Shown piece after piece: positions 1 through 12,600 of a stretch of DNA of 64,000 nt. This DNA comes from Galbula dea. Its lineage: Eukaryota > Chordata > Aves > Piciformes > Galbulidae. Below the pieces are notes generated by a model. The model was not told the origin of the DNA, ran no database searches, and was given only the letters and a program-made list of their open reading frames with translations. The position numbers and the translations under genes were made by a program. Location: positions 124,001-188,000 of the forward strand of contig VWZX01009991.1 of the NCBI GenBank assembly GCA_013399015.1, given 5' to 3'. Position 1 is the stretch's first letter. Each line of letters begins with the position of its first letter.

Positions 1-495
1 CAGTTAATCTTGCCATTTGAAAGAGGTGTGTGTGTTCCTTCAGAGGGCTGTCCAGTATGGCAGCCTAAATTAAGGCTTCTGCTCACCCTTGGAAGGGTAT
101 TTCTTTCCTTTTGCTGAATAAGCAAGCAGATTTGTTGATCTCAGTCAGGCATCTGAGTTAAAACTGAGTACAGCCCTTTGGCTTCTACATCGAGACCAAA
201 GCCTAAATTCATTGGTATTTCATTTAGTAATACTCTAATCCAGTTTTATTACATGTTATATATTCATTGCTCTAAAAATTCTGCATGTGCCTGTGCTAAA
301 CTGCAAACCTTCATCCAAGTGTGTATGGATCTAGCTGTTAAAGGATGTATCTGCCAAGTCACTGCAATAAGACATCTGTAGTTAATCAGTAAGAAACCCT
401 ATTAGAGAGCTCTGTTTATGTTTCATGTATAGCCTCCTGTCTGACAATCTGTCTGCTAGAATGTGCCTGTAATATGGTAACATTATCATTGTTAG
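1..495 (+). other. DST: Intron upstream of exon 1 (partial)
   Basis: This is AT-rich intronic sequence with no exon or repeat that I recognise. The acceptor at 494-495 (ttgttag) ends it. Confidence 0.7.
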
Positions 496-695
496 ATTCT
501 AAATGGAAAGAGCTCAATCAAGTTACATCTGAGAGACAAAAAAAACTGGAGGAGTCGTCAAATTACCTGACCCAGTTCCAGACGGCAGAAGCTCAGCTAA
601 AGCACTGGCTTGTAGAAAAGGAGCTAATGGTCAGCGTGCTGGGACCCCTATCAATTGATCCTAATATGCTGAATACACAAAAGCAACAAGTTCAG
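496..695 (+). CDS. DST: DST rod exon 1: end of one repeat and helix A of the next
   Basis: The exon starts after ttgttag with two bases of a split codon (xAT) and ends at CAG|gtgagt in phase 0. Residues 1-66 contain the C-helix stretch [18 protein letters not shown], then helix A with Trp in [14 protein letters not shown]. It closes with QKQQVQ at the A/B loop, where many introns of this gene fall. The ATG at 474 lies in the intron and is not a start. Numbering 'exon 1' is only local to this window. Confidence 0.9.
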
Positions 696-3600
696 GTGAG
701 TAGTGCCAACATGCATTATTGATTTCAGTTTCTTCTGCTTTTTTGCTATTAGCAAAGTACTATTTTGCATCTAGAGATAGTGCAGGACAGTTAGTATGAG
801 TCATTACATTCATTTATCAGCAAGTATCAGCTTAAGTCATACTTGACTGCAGTAATTACAAGAAAAAATAATCAACATGAGTGAAGAGTAGTCAGAACAG
901 ATAAAGGGGGAAAAACCTGAGGCGATACTGATCCTCTCATTTTTTTGTTTCCACCATGCTGTGATTTCTCTGTAGTCAAATGAAGATTGTTTCTTTGAAG
1001 TTTTATTAATTTGAGCATGTATGTAACGTTTTATGATCAGTCCTTATCTACAGTCTGTACAACAGAATGAGCTTCTTGAGATTTTATTCCCTTGCCTGTG
1101 CTAGGAACTAAGTGAAAGGCAGTACTGTGAATAGATATGAGCCAAGAGTGTGGAAAACAGAATTAAAAATGTAATGAGAAACTGGAGGAGTTACAGAAAT
1201 AGAGCAAACTACAAACAAAAGATAAATCAGACAAAGTTGCAGAAACAATACATTTTATTTTCACACATTTGTATTGCTGCCAGTTATTTTGAACTGTGAT
1301 GAGAAATAACATTTTTATTTTACAAAAATGTTATTAAAACTGGCATATCAGCATTGATTAAAGTGGAGTGTTTAAAACATGAACTGTGTCCTAATACAGT
1401 GTGAAAACGACTTAATATTGTGCTTCAGAAATCTAGACAGCTGGCATAAAACTGTCATGTATCACTTAACAGTCCTTAGAAGTTAAACCTAATTGACTTA
1501 AAAATAAAGGGTTTGGAATGTTCTGTAAAGTAAAACCATGGTATTTGTCCCTTCTTCTGTAAGCAGTGACGTACTGTCGAGGGTCAAGGCTGGGCCGACC
1601 AGCAACCCAATGACAGACGCTCCCTGTTACCCCCTCCCTCGCAATGGGAGGGGAAAGGGGATAAGAGAGACACAGAGAGACTTGTGGATTGGAAAAGAAA
1701 ACTAAGACTAATAATAATAATAATAATGTTAAATGAAATATATACAGATATGTACAGAACCCAATACTGAACCCAACCCCCCTTGATGGTAACTACATCA
1801 CCACTGATACTGCGGCAAGGCCTCAGCAGCAGAGAGGCTCAGGGGCCGGATCCTGGTACTGGATGCAGGAACTTAGGGATCACTGAAGCGCAGGAGAACA
1901 ATCTAGCAATCGGGACCAGTCTAGCAATCTGGAATCTAGCAAGAGGGGACTGACCCCCAGTTTATATATTGAATATGACGTTTATGGGATGGAATACTTT
2001 TAGTCGGTCAGTTTGGGGTCACCTGTTTTGGGTGTAACAACCCCCAGTAGCGCTATAGGCTCGGGAAGGGGTGATTGGAGAGCTCCCCCGCGGAGAAGGA
2101 CCTGGGGGTGCTGATTGACAGCTGGCTGAACATGAGCCAGCAGTGTGCCCAGGTGGCTAAGAAGGCCAATGGCATCCTGGCTTGCATCAGGAATAGTGTG
2201 ACCAGTAGGAGCAGGGAGGTGATCTTGCCACTGTACTGGGCACTGGTGAGGCCACACCTCAAGTACTGTGTGCAGTTTTGGGCACCGCAGTTTAGGAAGG
2301 ACATTGAGGTACTGGAGAGGGTGCAGAGAAGGGCAACTAAGCTAGTCAGGGGTCTGGAGAACAGGCCTTATGAGGAGAGGCTTAGGGAGCTGGGGTTGTT
2401 TAGCCTGGAGAAGAGGAGGCTGAGGGGAGACCTTATTGCTCTCTTCAGCTACTTGAAAGGTCATTCTAGGGAGGCGGGTGTTGGCCTCTTCTCCCTTTGT
2501 GACTAGTGACAGGACTAGAGGGAATGGGCTCAAGCTGTGCCAGGGTAGGTTTAGATTAGATATTACGAAGAATTTCTTTCCTGAAAGAGTGGTTAGATAT
2601 TGGAATAGGCTGCCCAGGGAGGTGGTGGAGTCACCATCCCTGGAGGTTTTTAAGAAGAGGATAGATGTGTTTCTTCAGGGGATGATTTAGGGGTAAGAGT
2701 AGTGTAGGGCTATCGGTTGGACTAGATGATCTTGAGGGTCCTTTCCAACTGTAATGATTCTGTGATTCTGCTCCTCCCTGAAGGTGCAGCCTTTACCCTG
2801 CCCCCCACCCCCCAACATGAGACACAAGATTTAGGAGTGACCTTGCTTTGCATACCAGTCCCTGGCAGTAAATCTAAACACTAGGCCTTATCACTGCTAG
2901 AAGCTGGCAGTGTCTGTGAAAACATGCTGCTAGTTTCAGAAAGTGCAGTTTTTTAGAGGAGCTTCAACTAAAAAAAGTAAAATTACTGAGCAGAATTAGT
3001 TCTGTTCTAACCCAAACCAGGGCAGTACTGTCAAAAAAAAAAAAAGTAATAATACCAGAATCCAGTGATATAAACTTTAAAGGTTTTACAATACACACTC
3101 AGTCATTTTGTGAATTATCTAAATATTCTTTGTGCTACAATAGTACATTGCAATACTGTGTCAGAATACACCTTCTTTGAAGCTCTATCTTAAGACATAT
3201 CAAAACTGTCTTAAGAAAGAAGACAGGGCTTGAAACTAAACACTGATTACTTGACTTGGTATGGTTGCCTACTTACTCTAGTATTAAAAAAACTGTTTAC
3301 TTGTATCTGCTGATTGAATTTCCATTAGATGATGTGTAAATTAACCTCTCTTTTTTCTGATTCTTTGACGTAAACGCTGTGAAACAACACAGTTTGTCTA
3401 GAAGATGCAATTATTTCACTGGCTTTTAAAATTGGAGATTGATAACTCAGTAAGAGAGCTTACCTAGACAAATTCTACATGATTTTTGTCAGAAGCACTT
3501 AAAAATTTTCTTTCTTCCCAGATTCTGCTGAAAGAGTTTGATACCAGAAAGCCACAGTACGAGCAGTTAACTATGGCTGGTGAAGGGATTCTGAAGAGAC

Positions 3601-6600
3601 CTGGTGAACATCCACCATCCCATGAAATTGTAAAAGAGCAACTGGCAGCTGTGGCACAAAACTGGGACAGTCTAACTGGCCAACTAAGGAACAGATGTGA
3701 CCGAATTGACCAAGCCATTGTGAAGAGCACAGAATATCAAAGTCTACTCAGAAGTCTGTCTGATAGGCTCAGTGCATTGGATAGCAAACTAAGCAGCAGC
3801 CTGGCTGTGAGTACACAACCTGATGCTGTGAAACAACAACTGGAAATTGCTAGAGGAATGAAGGAGGAAATTGGACAGGAAATGAAGAATATAAATGCAG
3901 CTCAAGCTCTTTGTGAAGAGCTGTCAACACTGGTTGGAGAAGAGTATTTGAAAGCAGAACTTACAAGACAATTAGATGGCATCCTAAAATTGTTTAAGGA
4001 TATTGATCAAAAATCAGGTTAGTATTTATTTAGAGAAAATTAGGAACTAAGGCATAAAGCATCATAGTCCTGTTTGTCTTTATAGATATGTTGAGTTAGC
4101 TGAGGCTAATGCCAGCTCTTTCTCGAGTTCCAACGCCTAAGCAGTTGTACGTTAGAATTTAGGTGAGTCCTATACCTTGAAAAGGTAAAACCAATACTTT
4201 AAGATTTCTAGTTTGGGAGAGAATCTGAAGTACAATAGCAGGGCTGCTTTTCTCATTTCTTCCTTCAGGTGCATCTTCACTGAATTAGAATACCAGAAGA
4301 GGATGCTGTTCATTGAGCTACATAACTACATAGATAACGAGTGCAAGCCAAAACTGTAATTTTTAGGCAAAACTGTCTGTGACAGAAGGGGGCTAGCAGT
4401 CTGCAGCCTTCTCTTGCCCTGTGAACAACAGAATTGAACAAGTAATACACTGCAAGCAATCTCATACATTGTTCTCCCTGACAGCCTCAGGTTTAGCTTT
4501 TTTAATTTCCTCTGGTCATAAGGAACTTCAAAAGATGTCCCTAAAAACACATATTGCCTGCAGGCTGAGATTTAAGACCCTGCTACGCTGGATTACTTAA
4601 TATTCCCTGTCCTTACACTTTATAATAGCATGAAGCACAACTGTGTGTTTTTCACCCTCTAAATCTGCCTGAATGGGCTTCATGTAGATATAGATTGGCT
4701 AAAATCACCTCATTAGATTCATGTCCAAATGCCTTCACTTCTCTGCTGTAGTACAGGCACAGAAAACTTGATTGACTTGTCTTCCAGTTGAACACCACAT
4801 ACTCAGTTTCCTTACATTGTGATCATTGATAGTAGAAGCAGTATTATTATTTCTTCACTGAATGCTAGCAGGTTCTGATACTGAACCTCTGTGCTGTCTT
4901 CTCTTTTGTAGATAACCATGTTCAGCAGCTTCAGTCGGCGTATGCCACTTCTCATCAGTTCCAGCAAATGTCTAAGGACTTTCAGGCCTGGCTAGCCAAA
5001 AAGAAAGAAGAGCTGGACTGTGCTCATCCTGTGTCAGCCAAACTTGATACCTTGCAATCACTAGTTGAAGAACAGAAAGATTTTAAGAAGACCATGACTG
5101 ATCAGATGAGTTCGTATGAAAGAATTGTTGCAGAAGGAGAAAGTATCTTACAGAAGACTCAAGGAGCTGACAAAGCAGCGTTACAATCCCAACTTGCCAC
5201 ACTCAGAAGTAGCTGGGATGAAATGAATAAGCAGGTAAAAGAAAGGCAAGATAGATTAACTGATTGTCTGGAAAAAGCCCTCAAATACAAGCAGCACGTA
5301 GAAGATCTACAGCCATGGATAGAGAAGTGCCACAACAACCTGTGTGAATTAAATGTTGGCATAAACCCTGTTGAAATAGAGAATTCTATTGCTCAGGTGA
5401 GGGCCTGGCAGAAGGACCTGGATAAACACCATGGGATGGTGGAGCTGTTAAATAACACTGCTGAAAGTTTGCTCAGTGCAAGTCAAACAGATAAAGAAAT
5501 TGTTCAAGAAGAAACTAAGGTGCTGAATCAGAAAGTGAATATTGTCACAGAGCAATTACATAAGAAGAGAGAGTGTTTGGAAAATATGGCACAAAGGCTG
5601 AAAGAGTTTCAGGAATCATCCAAGGAAACTGAAAGACAGCTCAAAAGTGCTAAGGAGCATCTGGAAACTCATGACTCACTTGGACCTCAGTCGTTCAGTA
5701 GCAAACACCTAACAATGATGCAGGCCCAGCAGAAGGCCTTGCAGGCATTAAAACCTCATGTGGATTTAGCAAAAAAGCTTGCCCAAGACCTGGTGGTAGA
5801 AGCTTCTGATTCAGCAGGTGTTTCTGACCTTTTGCTCCAAGCTGAATCTTTGGAGCAAGAATACACTGCTGTGAACCAGCAAGTTGAAGATAGGTGCTCA
5901 TTCTTGGAGGCAAAACTTCAGGGAATTGGCCATTTCCAAAACAGCATCCGTGAGATGTTCTCTCAGTTTGCAGAGTTTGATGATGAACTTGATAGCATGG
6001 CTCCAGTGGGGAGAGATCTCAAGGTACTGCAGTCACAGAGAGAGGACATAAAAAGTTTCCTGAAGAAGCTGGAGGAGCTTATAATGAATAATGAAAATGC
6101 TAATAAAAACTGTAAAATGATGCTGGCCACAGAAGCTGAAGCTTCTCCTGATCTTGTTGGTGTAAAAAGAGACTTGGAAGCTTTGAATAAACAGTGCAAC
6201 AAGCTACTAGACAGAGCAAAAGCCAGGGAAGATCAAGTAGAGAGTACTATTAGCCGTGTTGAGGAGTTTTACAGTAAGCTAAAAGAATTTTCTAGCCTGC
6301 TTGGAAGAGCTGAAGAACATGAAGAGTCACAAGGTCCTGTTGGAATGGAAACAGAGACTATTAATCAGCAGTTGAATACGTTTAAGGTAGGAAGAATTCT
6401 TTCTTACTGCTATAAAGTATTTTTCCATAATTCAGTTTTATTAAATACTATTGTGAAAGGGAGTAGTTAAGTGCAGACCTTAAAGGAGTCTTGTTTCACA
6501 GAGTCAATTCTACCTGTATACTTTTTATCTGTTTTAAATTGGGTGTGTTCTCTTGCTCCAGAGAAGCTTTCCTCTGCTATGGCTTGGCAGACATTGGCAA

Positions 6601-9600
6601 CTTTGCCGACCAGCTCACAGTTCCTGCACCCCAGGTCACTCTTCACCTCTCCTCACTATCTTGTTTCCTTATGCTATCTGTCTGCCTTTTCTGGTTTTGA
6701 GATCTGTGTATTGTCTCTGTTCTGATGTCCATGTGTTACACAAACTTTCTTCACTGTGGTCTGAGTTTTACACTCCAGTGTTCACATACCACTCTGTATT
6801 CACTTTGGGTAGTTGAGGTTTTTTCACATGGGTATAGGCTTCAGCATATGTGGGTTTAAGACCTCACCTTTTGCTATTTTCTGTTCTGATACACTAGCCA
6901 ATTTTATCTCCATGAATCACCCCCTTACCTGGAAACATCCTAGTAAGAAGAAATCAGATAAAGTAAGCCCCCTTTTACACTGGGAGTTTACTGCAGCATC
7001 CTTATCCAAAATGCTCTTTAGTTCAGTTAGCAATCCTTGTCCATCTCAAAAAAATACATTGCAGTGATAGTGTTAATTGTGCTTTAGTGCTGATATGAAA
7101 TACAGCTATTTGCTTGGTTTATGTTAGAATAAATGAATTTCCAGTGCACACTGGAAATATTTATAAATACTCCAGATGTAAGCAGTGTTTGAAAAAGATC
7201 ATAAATCTTCTAATGGCTGTACAGGAGCACTGCATATTCTGTGCTGCTTTGGATTAATTTCAATCTAATATTGATTAAAATGTTTGTATGACTTGTACAG
7301 TAGTTCACAGTTAATCATAAAAACAAAGCTTTGTAGTGGGATTTGATAAACTGTGGTGTTAAAAAGATGACCCTGGAAAAAAGTCATGACATGCTTGGCC
7401 CAACAGAGGGTGTGGTTTGCTTGTTTAAACCAAGCTGTATTAGAAATGAAAAATAAACCCAAAAACCTTAATCTGGGAATTTTGGATGCAAGTTACTGTA
7501 AGTTTTGATGATCTTTCAGAATGCATTAGTAGAGGCAAAAATCTTAAACACATAGTTACATTATGAGGAGATCCCGTTAGATGGGGAGGATTAGAATTAT
7601 AGCCGGCCTAGCCTAACAAGTCAGTCTCAACTGAAAAGAGAAACAAATGGCTTTTCGTTGTGTATGGTTAGTAAAACATCAGAAAATAGCAAAAGCTCCT
7701 GCTGTGATTCCTCTTGCTTACTCTGACTATATTGGATTTCAGTTGTAGCATCTCTGATTTACCACATTTCTTGCATTTTCAAACATAAGGTGCAGCTCCA
7801 GGTCTTTGTTACTCTATATACCTTTATCTTTTTTTGGCTACAAAGAATAAGCTTTTAGGGGGAAGCAGCTTGGGCAGACAGTATCCAGTTCCCTGCACAT
7901 TGTTGCACTTCATCAGAGCATTGGACAAGACATAGCAATTGTACAATTCACTAGTGAGAGCCCTCTCTCGTCTGTGCAGACCTATGGGAAGAGTGTCCCT
8001 GCAACCAATGAGCTTAGAATCATCGAATTGTCAGAGTTGGAAGGGACCTTAAAGATCATCTAGTTCCAACCCCCCTGCCTGCCAGGGACACCATCCACTA
8101 GATCAGGTTACCCAGGCCCCCATCCGACCTTGTCTTAAAAGCTTCCAGGGATGAGGCCTCCACAACCTCTCTGGGCAACCAGTTCCACTGTCTTAACCAC
8201 CCTGATAGTGAAGAACTTCCCCCTAATGTCTCATCTAAATCTTCCCTCCTCTAGCTTACACCCATTTCCCCTGGTTCTATCACTGCCTGACCTCCTAAAA
8301 AGTCCCTTGCCAGCTTTCTTGTAGGCCCCCTTCAGATACTGGAAGGCCACAAGAAGGTCTCCTGGGAGCCTTCTCCTCTGCAGACTGAACAATCCCAACT
8401 CTCTCAGCCTGTCCTCATAGGAGAGGTGCTCCAGTCCTCTGATCATTCTCCTGGCCCTTCTCTGGACTTCCTCCAGCACTTCCATATCCCTCTTGGAATA
8501 GGGGCTCCAGAACTGGATGCATTATTCCAGGTGGGGTCTCAGGAGTGCAGAGTAGAGGGGGAGAATCACCTCCCTCCACCTGCTGGCCACGCTTCTCTTG
8601 ATGCAGCCCAGGATGCTGTTGGCCTACTGGGCTGCAAGCGCACACTGGCAGCTCATGCTGAGCTTCTCATCCACCAACACCCCCAAAAAGACCAAAAAAC
8701 CCTGGAGAGGCATAAAGGAGAAATGCACGATAGTAACATGTTTATATCCAGAAGTCTACTCCAGGATTGTGTTTGTATTAGATACTTATAAGCTTAGAAC
8801 TGTGTTTTGCTCAAAGCAACTGTTTTAGACCATGCTTCTGCTTATAAGTGAAAGGTCTGTGCCATTAAAGAGGAAGTGAAAAAGTAATGGAAGTGTGGAG
8901 GGGTTGTTTAAATAAGTGAAGAGCAAATGTAGGAATAAAGAAGCAGAGTGAGGAGCCTTTTAAGAAAGGAAATGGGAAATCTTTACTAGGCGAGGGTGGC
9001 TAATAGCAAAGGGATACTGACAGCAGGAGGATCAGGGTGAATGGTTACTCTCCTGATACTCAGTGGGAGTGCTACTGGGGCACAGCAAAATGACAGTAGC
9101 TAATGTACTTCTTCATACTCCTTGCCCTTCCAGAGAGTAATTTTACCTGAGGCAGCAAACTGTAGGAAAACTGGCTCCCACAAATCCTGCTCCACTCATG
9201 GTGTATTTGCACGTACGCAAACACACACAGCCAGAAAATGTGGCTGTGGCCACAAAACCACCATCTAACTCGCTGTGGCTTTAGCTTCTGTGGTCAAGTA
9301 GAATCAATTTCTATTCCTTAAGAGTAAAGCAATAAATCTATCTTTGGTGGATAGATTTATTGACATAAAATCTTCACTGTCTCCAGGGTGGGATCTCGTG
9401 TAATGGGGCAGAGGTATGTTTCGTAGTTTGACCAGTTTTTATATAGAAAGAGTTAGATCTTTGTGTGTCTTCTTGGCATGACATTAAAATGCATAGTTAT
9501 TCTACAAAAATAAACAGGCTTTGAGATGTGTTTTGTAATATATGTATATAAAATATATGTATACACATACTTGGTTCATTTATATTCTTTCTTTGTAATC

Positions 9601-12600
9601 TACTTATTCCAGTCAGTGTAGAGTGTTAAATTGAAAGTGCTTTTTGTCAGTATTCAACTATATTTATTTACAATGCAGATACAAAATTTCCTTTCTGTAA
9701 ATGTAAATCTCTAGTGGAGTTCATTTGGAAGTAGAACCATGACTCTGGTCATGACAAGGTCCTCCAGGAAGAATATAATCAAATGAAGAATTTATCTAAT
9801 GAATATATAGCACACAAAATTAATTACAAATTAACTCAGCTTTGTTAGAAGCTTTTTTCCCCCCAAGTCTGTACACAATGCATAGATTGGTTCTAAAGGG
9901 AAATTTCAGTAAATTAGATCTGTTGAGGTAAACTGAGTCTGCTACCATTCTTCAAAAGCAAAATACAAACAAATTGTGCAAAAGGGCTGGATGAAACAGC
10001 CTGGGTTTGAGTAGCCACACAGTGAGAGGGTGTTTGTGACAGGAGCAGTATCTGTGGCTAGTTTCTCTCTGAAAAATAAGAGAAAGAAAACCCCCAGAAG
10101 TTGAATTAATTTACTACTTGAAACTTCTGCACAATTCTCTACTGACATTAAAAGGCATTCTTCTTACTAAAACCGAATTGGCATTGTTACAGATTTCATC
10201 AGTATATATTTCATTTGCTTTTTGCTTTTTTGGGGGGAACAAAAGTAGATGTAGTCATTATCAGTTGTCTTCTAATTGGTCTTCATGGGAATTTTTAGCA
10301 AGCCTGAGTATTCTTGCCAATGAGCTTGAACTAAGATTTTAATTGGCTTATGTTGCAGAATCATGGAATCATTTAGGTTGGAAAAGACCTTTAAGATCGT
10401 CACTTTCAGCAAGTCTCCCTCTAAGCCATGTCCCTAACTGCCAAATCTACACGTCTTTTGTTACTTGTTTAGAGCATGTTTGTCCACTGATTTTCATCTT
10501 GAAGGCAGTTAATGTTGAAAGAATAATCAGAGGTTTCTCTTTATGTTCAGGAGAACAAATAAACAGTTTAAGTAAGAAACTCAAAGTGTTGCACTTCCGT
10601 GTCCTGGTTTAGAAACCTTGTACCAAGGTACTAAGCTTCCTTGGGATTTACTCCAGTTAGGGTCTGTGTTAGAAAGTAAAGGTAAAATAAGCAACTGTTT
10701 AAACTTTTTTGTGAAGGTGACTGATGCATCCTATGAAAATCTTCAGCAGATACAGTAAAAAATGATAGAATATTTTAAAAAATGTTAACAAAATAATTTT
10801 CCTGTTGAACATATACAGTTATGTACTTCCCCTATAAAATGGTGGAGGAGTCTTTGAATTCAGTAATGATTTGTGAGTGTTTTGGGTGAGAATAGCCACG
10901 GATGACGGGACCTCAAAAAGTGCTTTTCTCATCTTTACCCATTATAGTATATATTCTCAGCTAGAGAGTCCAGAGGTGAGTATCTGTTTGGCATAATTTT
11001 AATGTTATGACTGCTCACCAGAAAGGCATAGCTTTAGTGTATCTGGCTGTGTATCAAGTAAATCAATACACAAGAAGGGTGGTGTGTTTGTATTTCTTGC
11101 AGTCTCCTTGCTGCTTAACGTGGAAAGCTCCAGCTGATTGTAGTTAATGCCTCGTGAAGTTTTAGCACTAAGCACCATATGTTCTCTTTAAACTGTGGTC
11201 TGAATTGTCACTGTAACTGATGGCTGCTGTCACACAAGCAGAGCAGGTCTCTCTGGTCATTGGGGGTACGGTTTCTTCTGGAGCAGGGCAGCTTGGTCAT
11301 GACAGCTTCTCCTGCATAGTTGGCGAGTTGCCTGCGAGTCTCCCAACCCTTCACCTAGGTGATTATGACCTAGAAGTGTAGGTGCAAAGCGTTGAACAGT
11401 ATTGAAAAGATGTAAATGCCCAACCCCTGAATCTTTGTCCTGTTAGGCTGATTTTGTGCTGCTCTAAGTACTGTTAATGAAAAGTCTCTCAAACACAGAT
11501 ACTTTTCCCCAACGTTTCGATGTTTCTTTTGGTGGAAGTGGGGTGGCCTGGTGCTGCTTGGGTTTCTTTGTTGCCCTGTCACACACTGTCACCCTAAGGT
11601 GTTGCTTCCGAGCCAGGAACCAGACTGAAGAGTATCAAAACTGGATTGAAAGCCTCTCTCTTAGCATGTCAAGTAACTATTCTAAGACCTAATCATCAAA
11701 AACGAGTTTGGGAGATCTTTTTTTGTTTTTAATAATACAGTCTTTCAATTTCACTTCCGTGTGGAAGCGTCCATGCAAGAGGGCTTTATCAGGCGGGGCG
11801 GTCGGGTGCTAACAGTTTCCCTCAGGAAAGCGAGCCGGCTGGAGCGGTGCCGGCTCACCTTACCGAGCCGCGCCCTGCCTGCCGCCTCGGCCGGGGCAGT
11901 CCCGGCCCAGGGGCAGTATGCCGCCGACGCCGCGCCCCTGCCTCTGCCGTCTCCGCCGGCGCTAAGGAGGGGGCTGAGGCGTGCGTGATGTCACCGCGGG
12001 GCGGGCGGTGAGGCCTGTGGCGACCGCTCCATGCCGCCGCGGCGCAGCCCTCTGCACGGCTCCGGCGGAACGATCAGCGAGTAGCGAAGGCGCGGAGGAC
12101 TGAGGAGATAAGGAGGAGGAGGGGAGCCCCCAGAGCGGTGCTTAGGGAGCGGGCGGGCCGGCAGCAGATGTTGCCTGAAGAGCGAAACGGGGCGTTTCTT
12201 AAAGCACGGCGCTGGGCGGGCGCCGCCGACCCGCAGGAGAGCGAACGGGGCGAGCTGCAGACCCGGACGGCATCGCCGGGCGGTACGCTCTCGCAGCGGG
12301 GGTTTCCCTCCCTCGTCTCCTTCTTCACAGCTCCGCTTCAGAAATGAAAAGGAAGGAAGGAGGGAGGGCAGCTCGCTAGCAGCAGCTTGTGCTCGGGACC
12401 TGCCGAATGTAAACCTGTCATGCCTTCAGGGGAACGCGCCACGCTTCCTCTGCTTTGGAGTTGCCTTAAACAGCTCTCGAGGATGGTGTTGGGGAAATCG
12501 GCCTGAAATATTTGTTTTCCGATTGTCTGCTCGAAGGACTCGTTGGCTTGACTATTGGAAAGTGATGAGGCACTTGTGGAGGCACCGCGAACGAGCCTGG

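Larger units (their letters stand above)
696..3521 (+). other. DST: Intron 1, with LTR fragment and CR1
   Basis: The intron holds an LTR-like fragment (about 1563-2064) abutting a sense CR1 (2065-2770). The rest (696-1560 and 2771-3521) is AT-rich sequence with a poly-A tract near 3034 and no recognisable feature. Confidence 0.75.
6387..11764 (+). other. DST: 5' half of intron 3, upstream of the CpG island
   Basis: This stretch holds two antisense CR1 fragments (8015-8690, 10358-10460), a 13-bp inverted repeat (9330-9362) and a TA/TG-rich patch (9538-9567). The short open frames after 6470 show no spectrin-like heptad pattern and I regard them as noise. Nothing else is recognised. Confidence 0.7.

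Noticed and set aside
2075..2690. Host genes in open frames at 2075-2506 and 2478-2690
   Set aside because: Both are pieces of CR1 reverse transcriptase and recur, in the same order, in the other CR1 copies.
4968..4970. ATG at 4968 (and at 474, 3486, 47229, 51516) as translation starts
   Set aside because: Each lies inside or just before an exon whose frame continues across a valid splice acceptor from the previous exon.
5159..6202. Minus-strand frames opposite the large exon
   Set aside because: They are shadows of the coding strand, with Leu/Ser/Cys-rich translation and no homology that I recognise.
6471..7067. Further coding sequence after 6470 in intron 3
   Set aside because: Overlapping frames there are aromatic and Cys-rich without heptads, unlike the rod, and lack usable splice sites.
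9330..9362. microRNA precursor at the 13-bp stem
   Set aside because: The stem is too short and AT-rich for a pre-miRNA and does not extend in the flanks.
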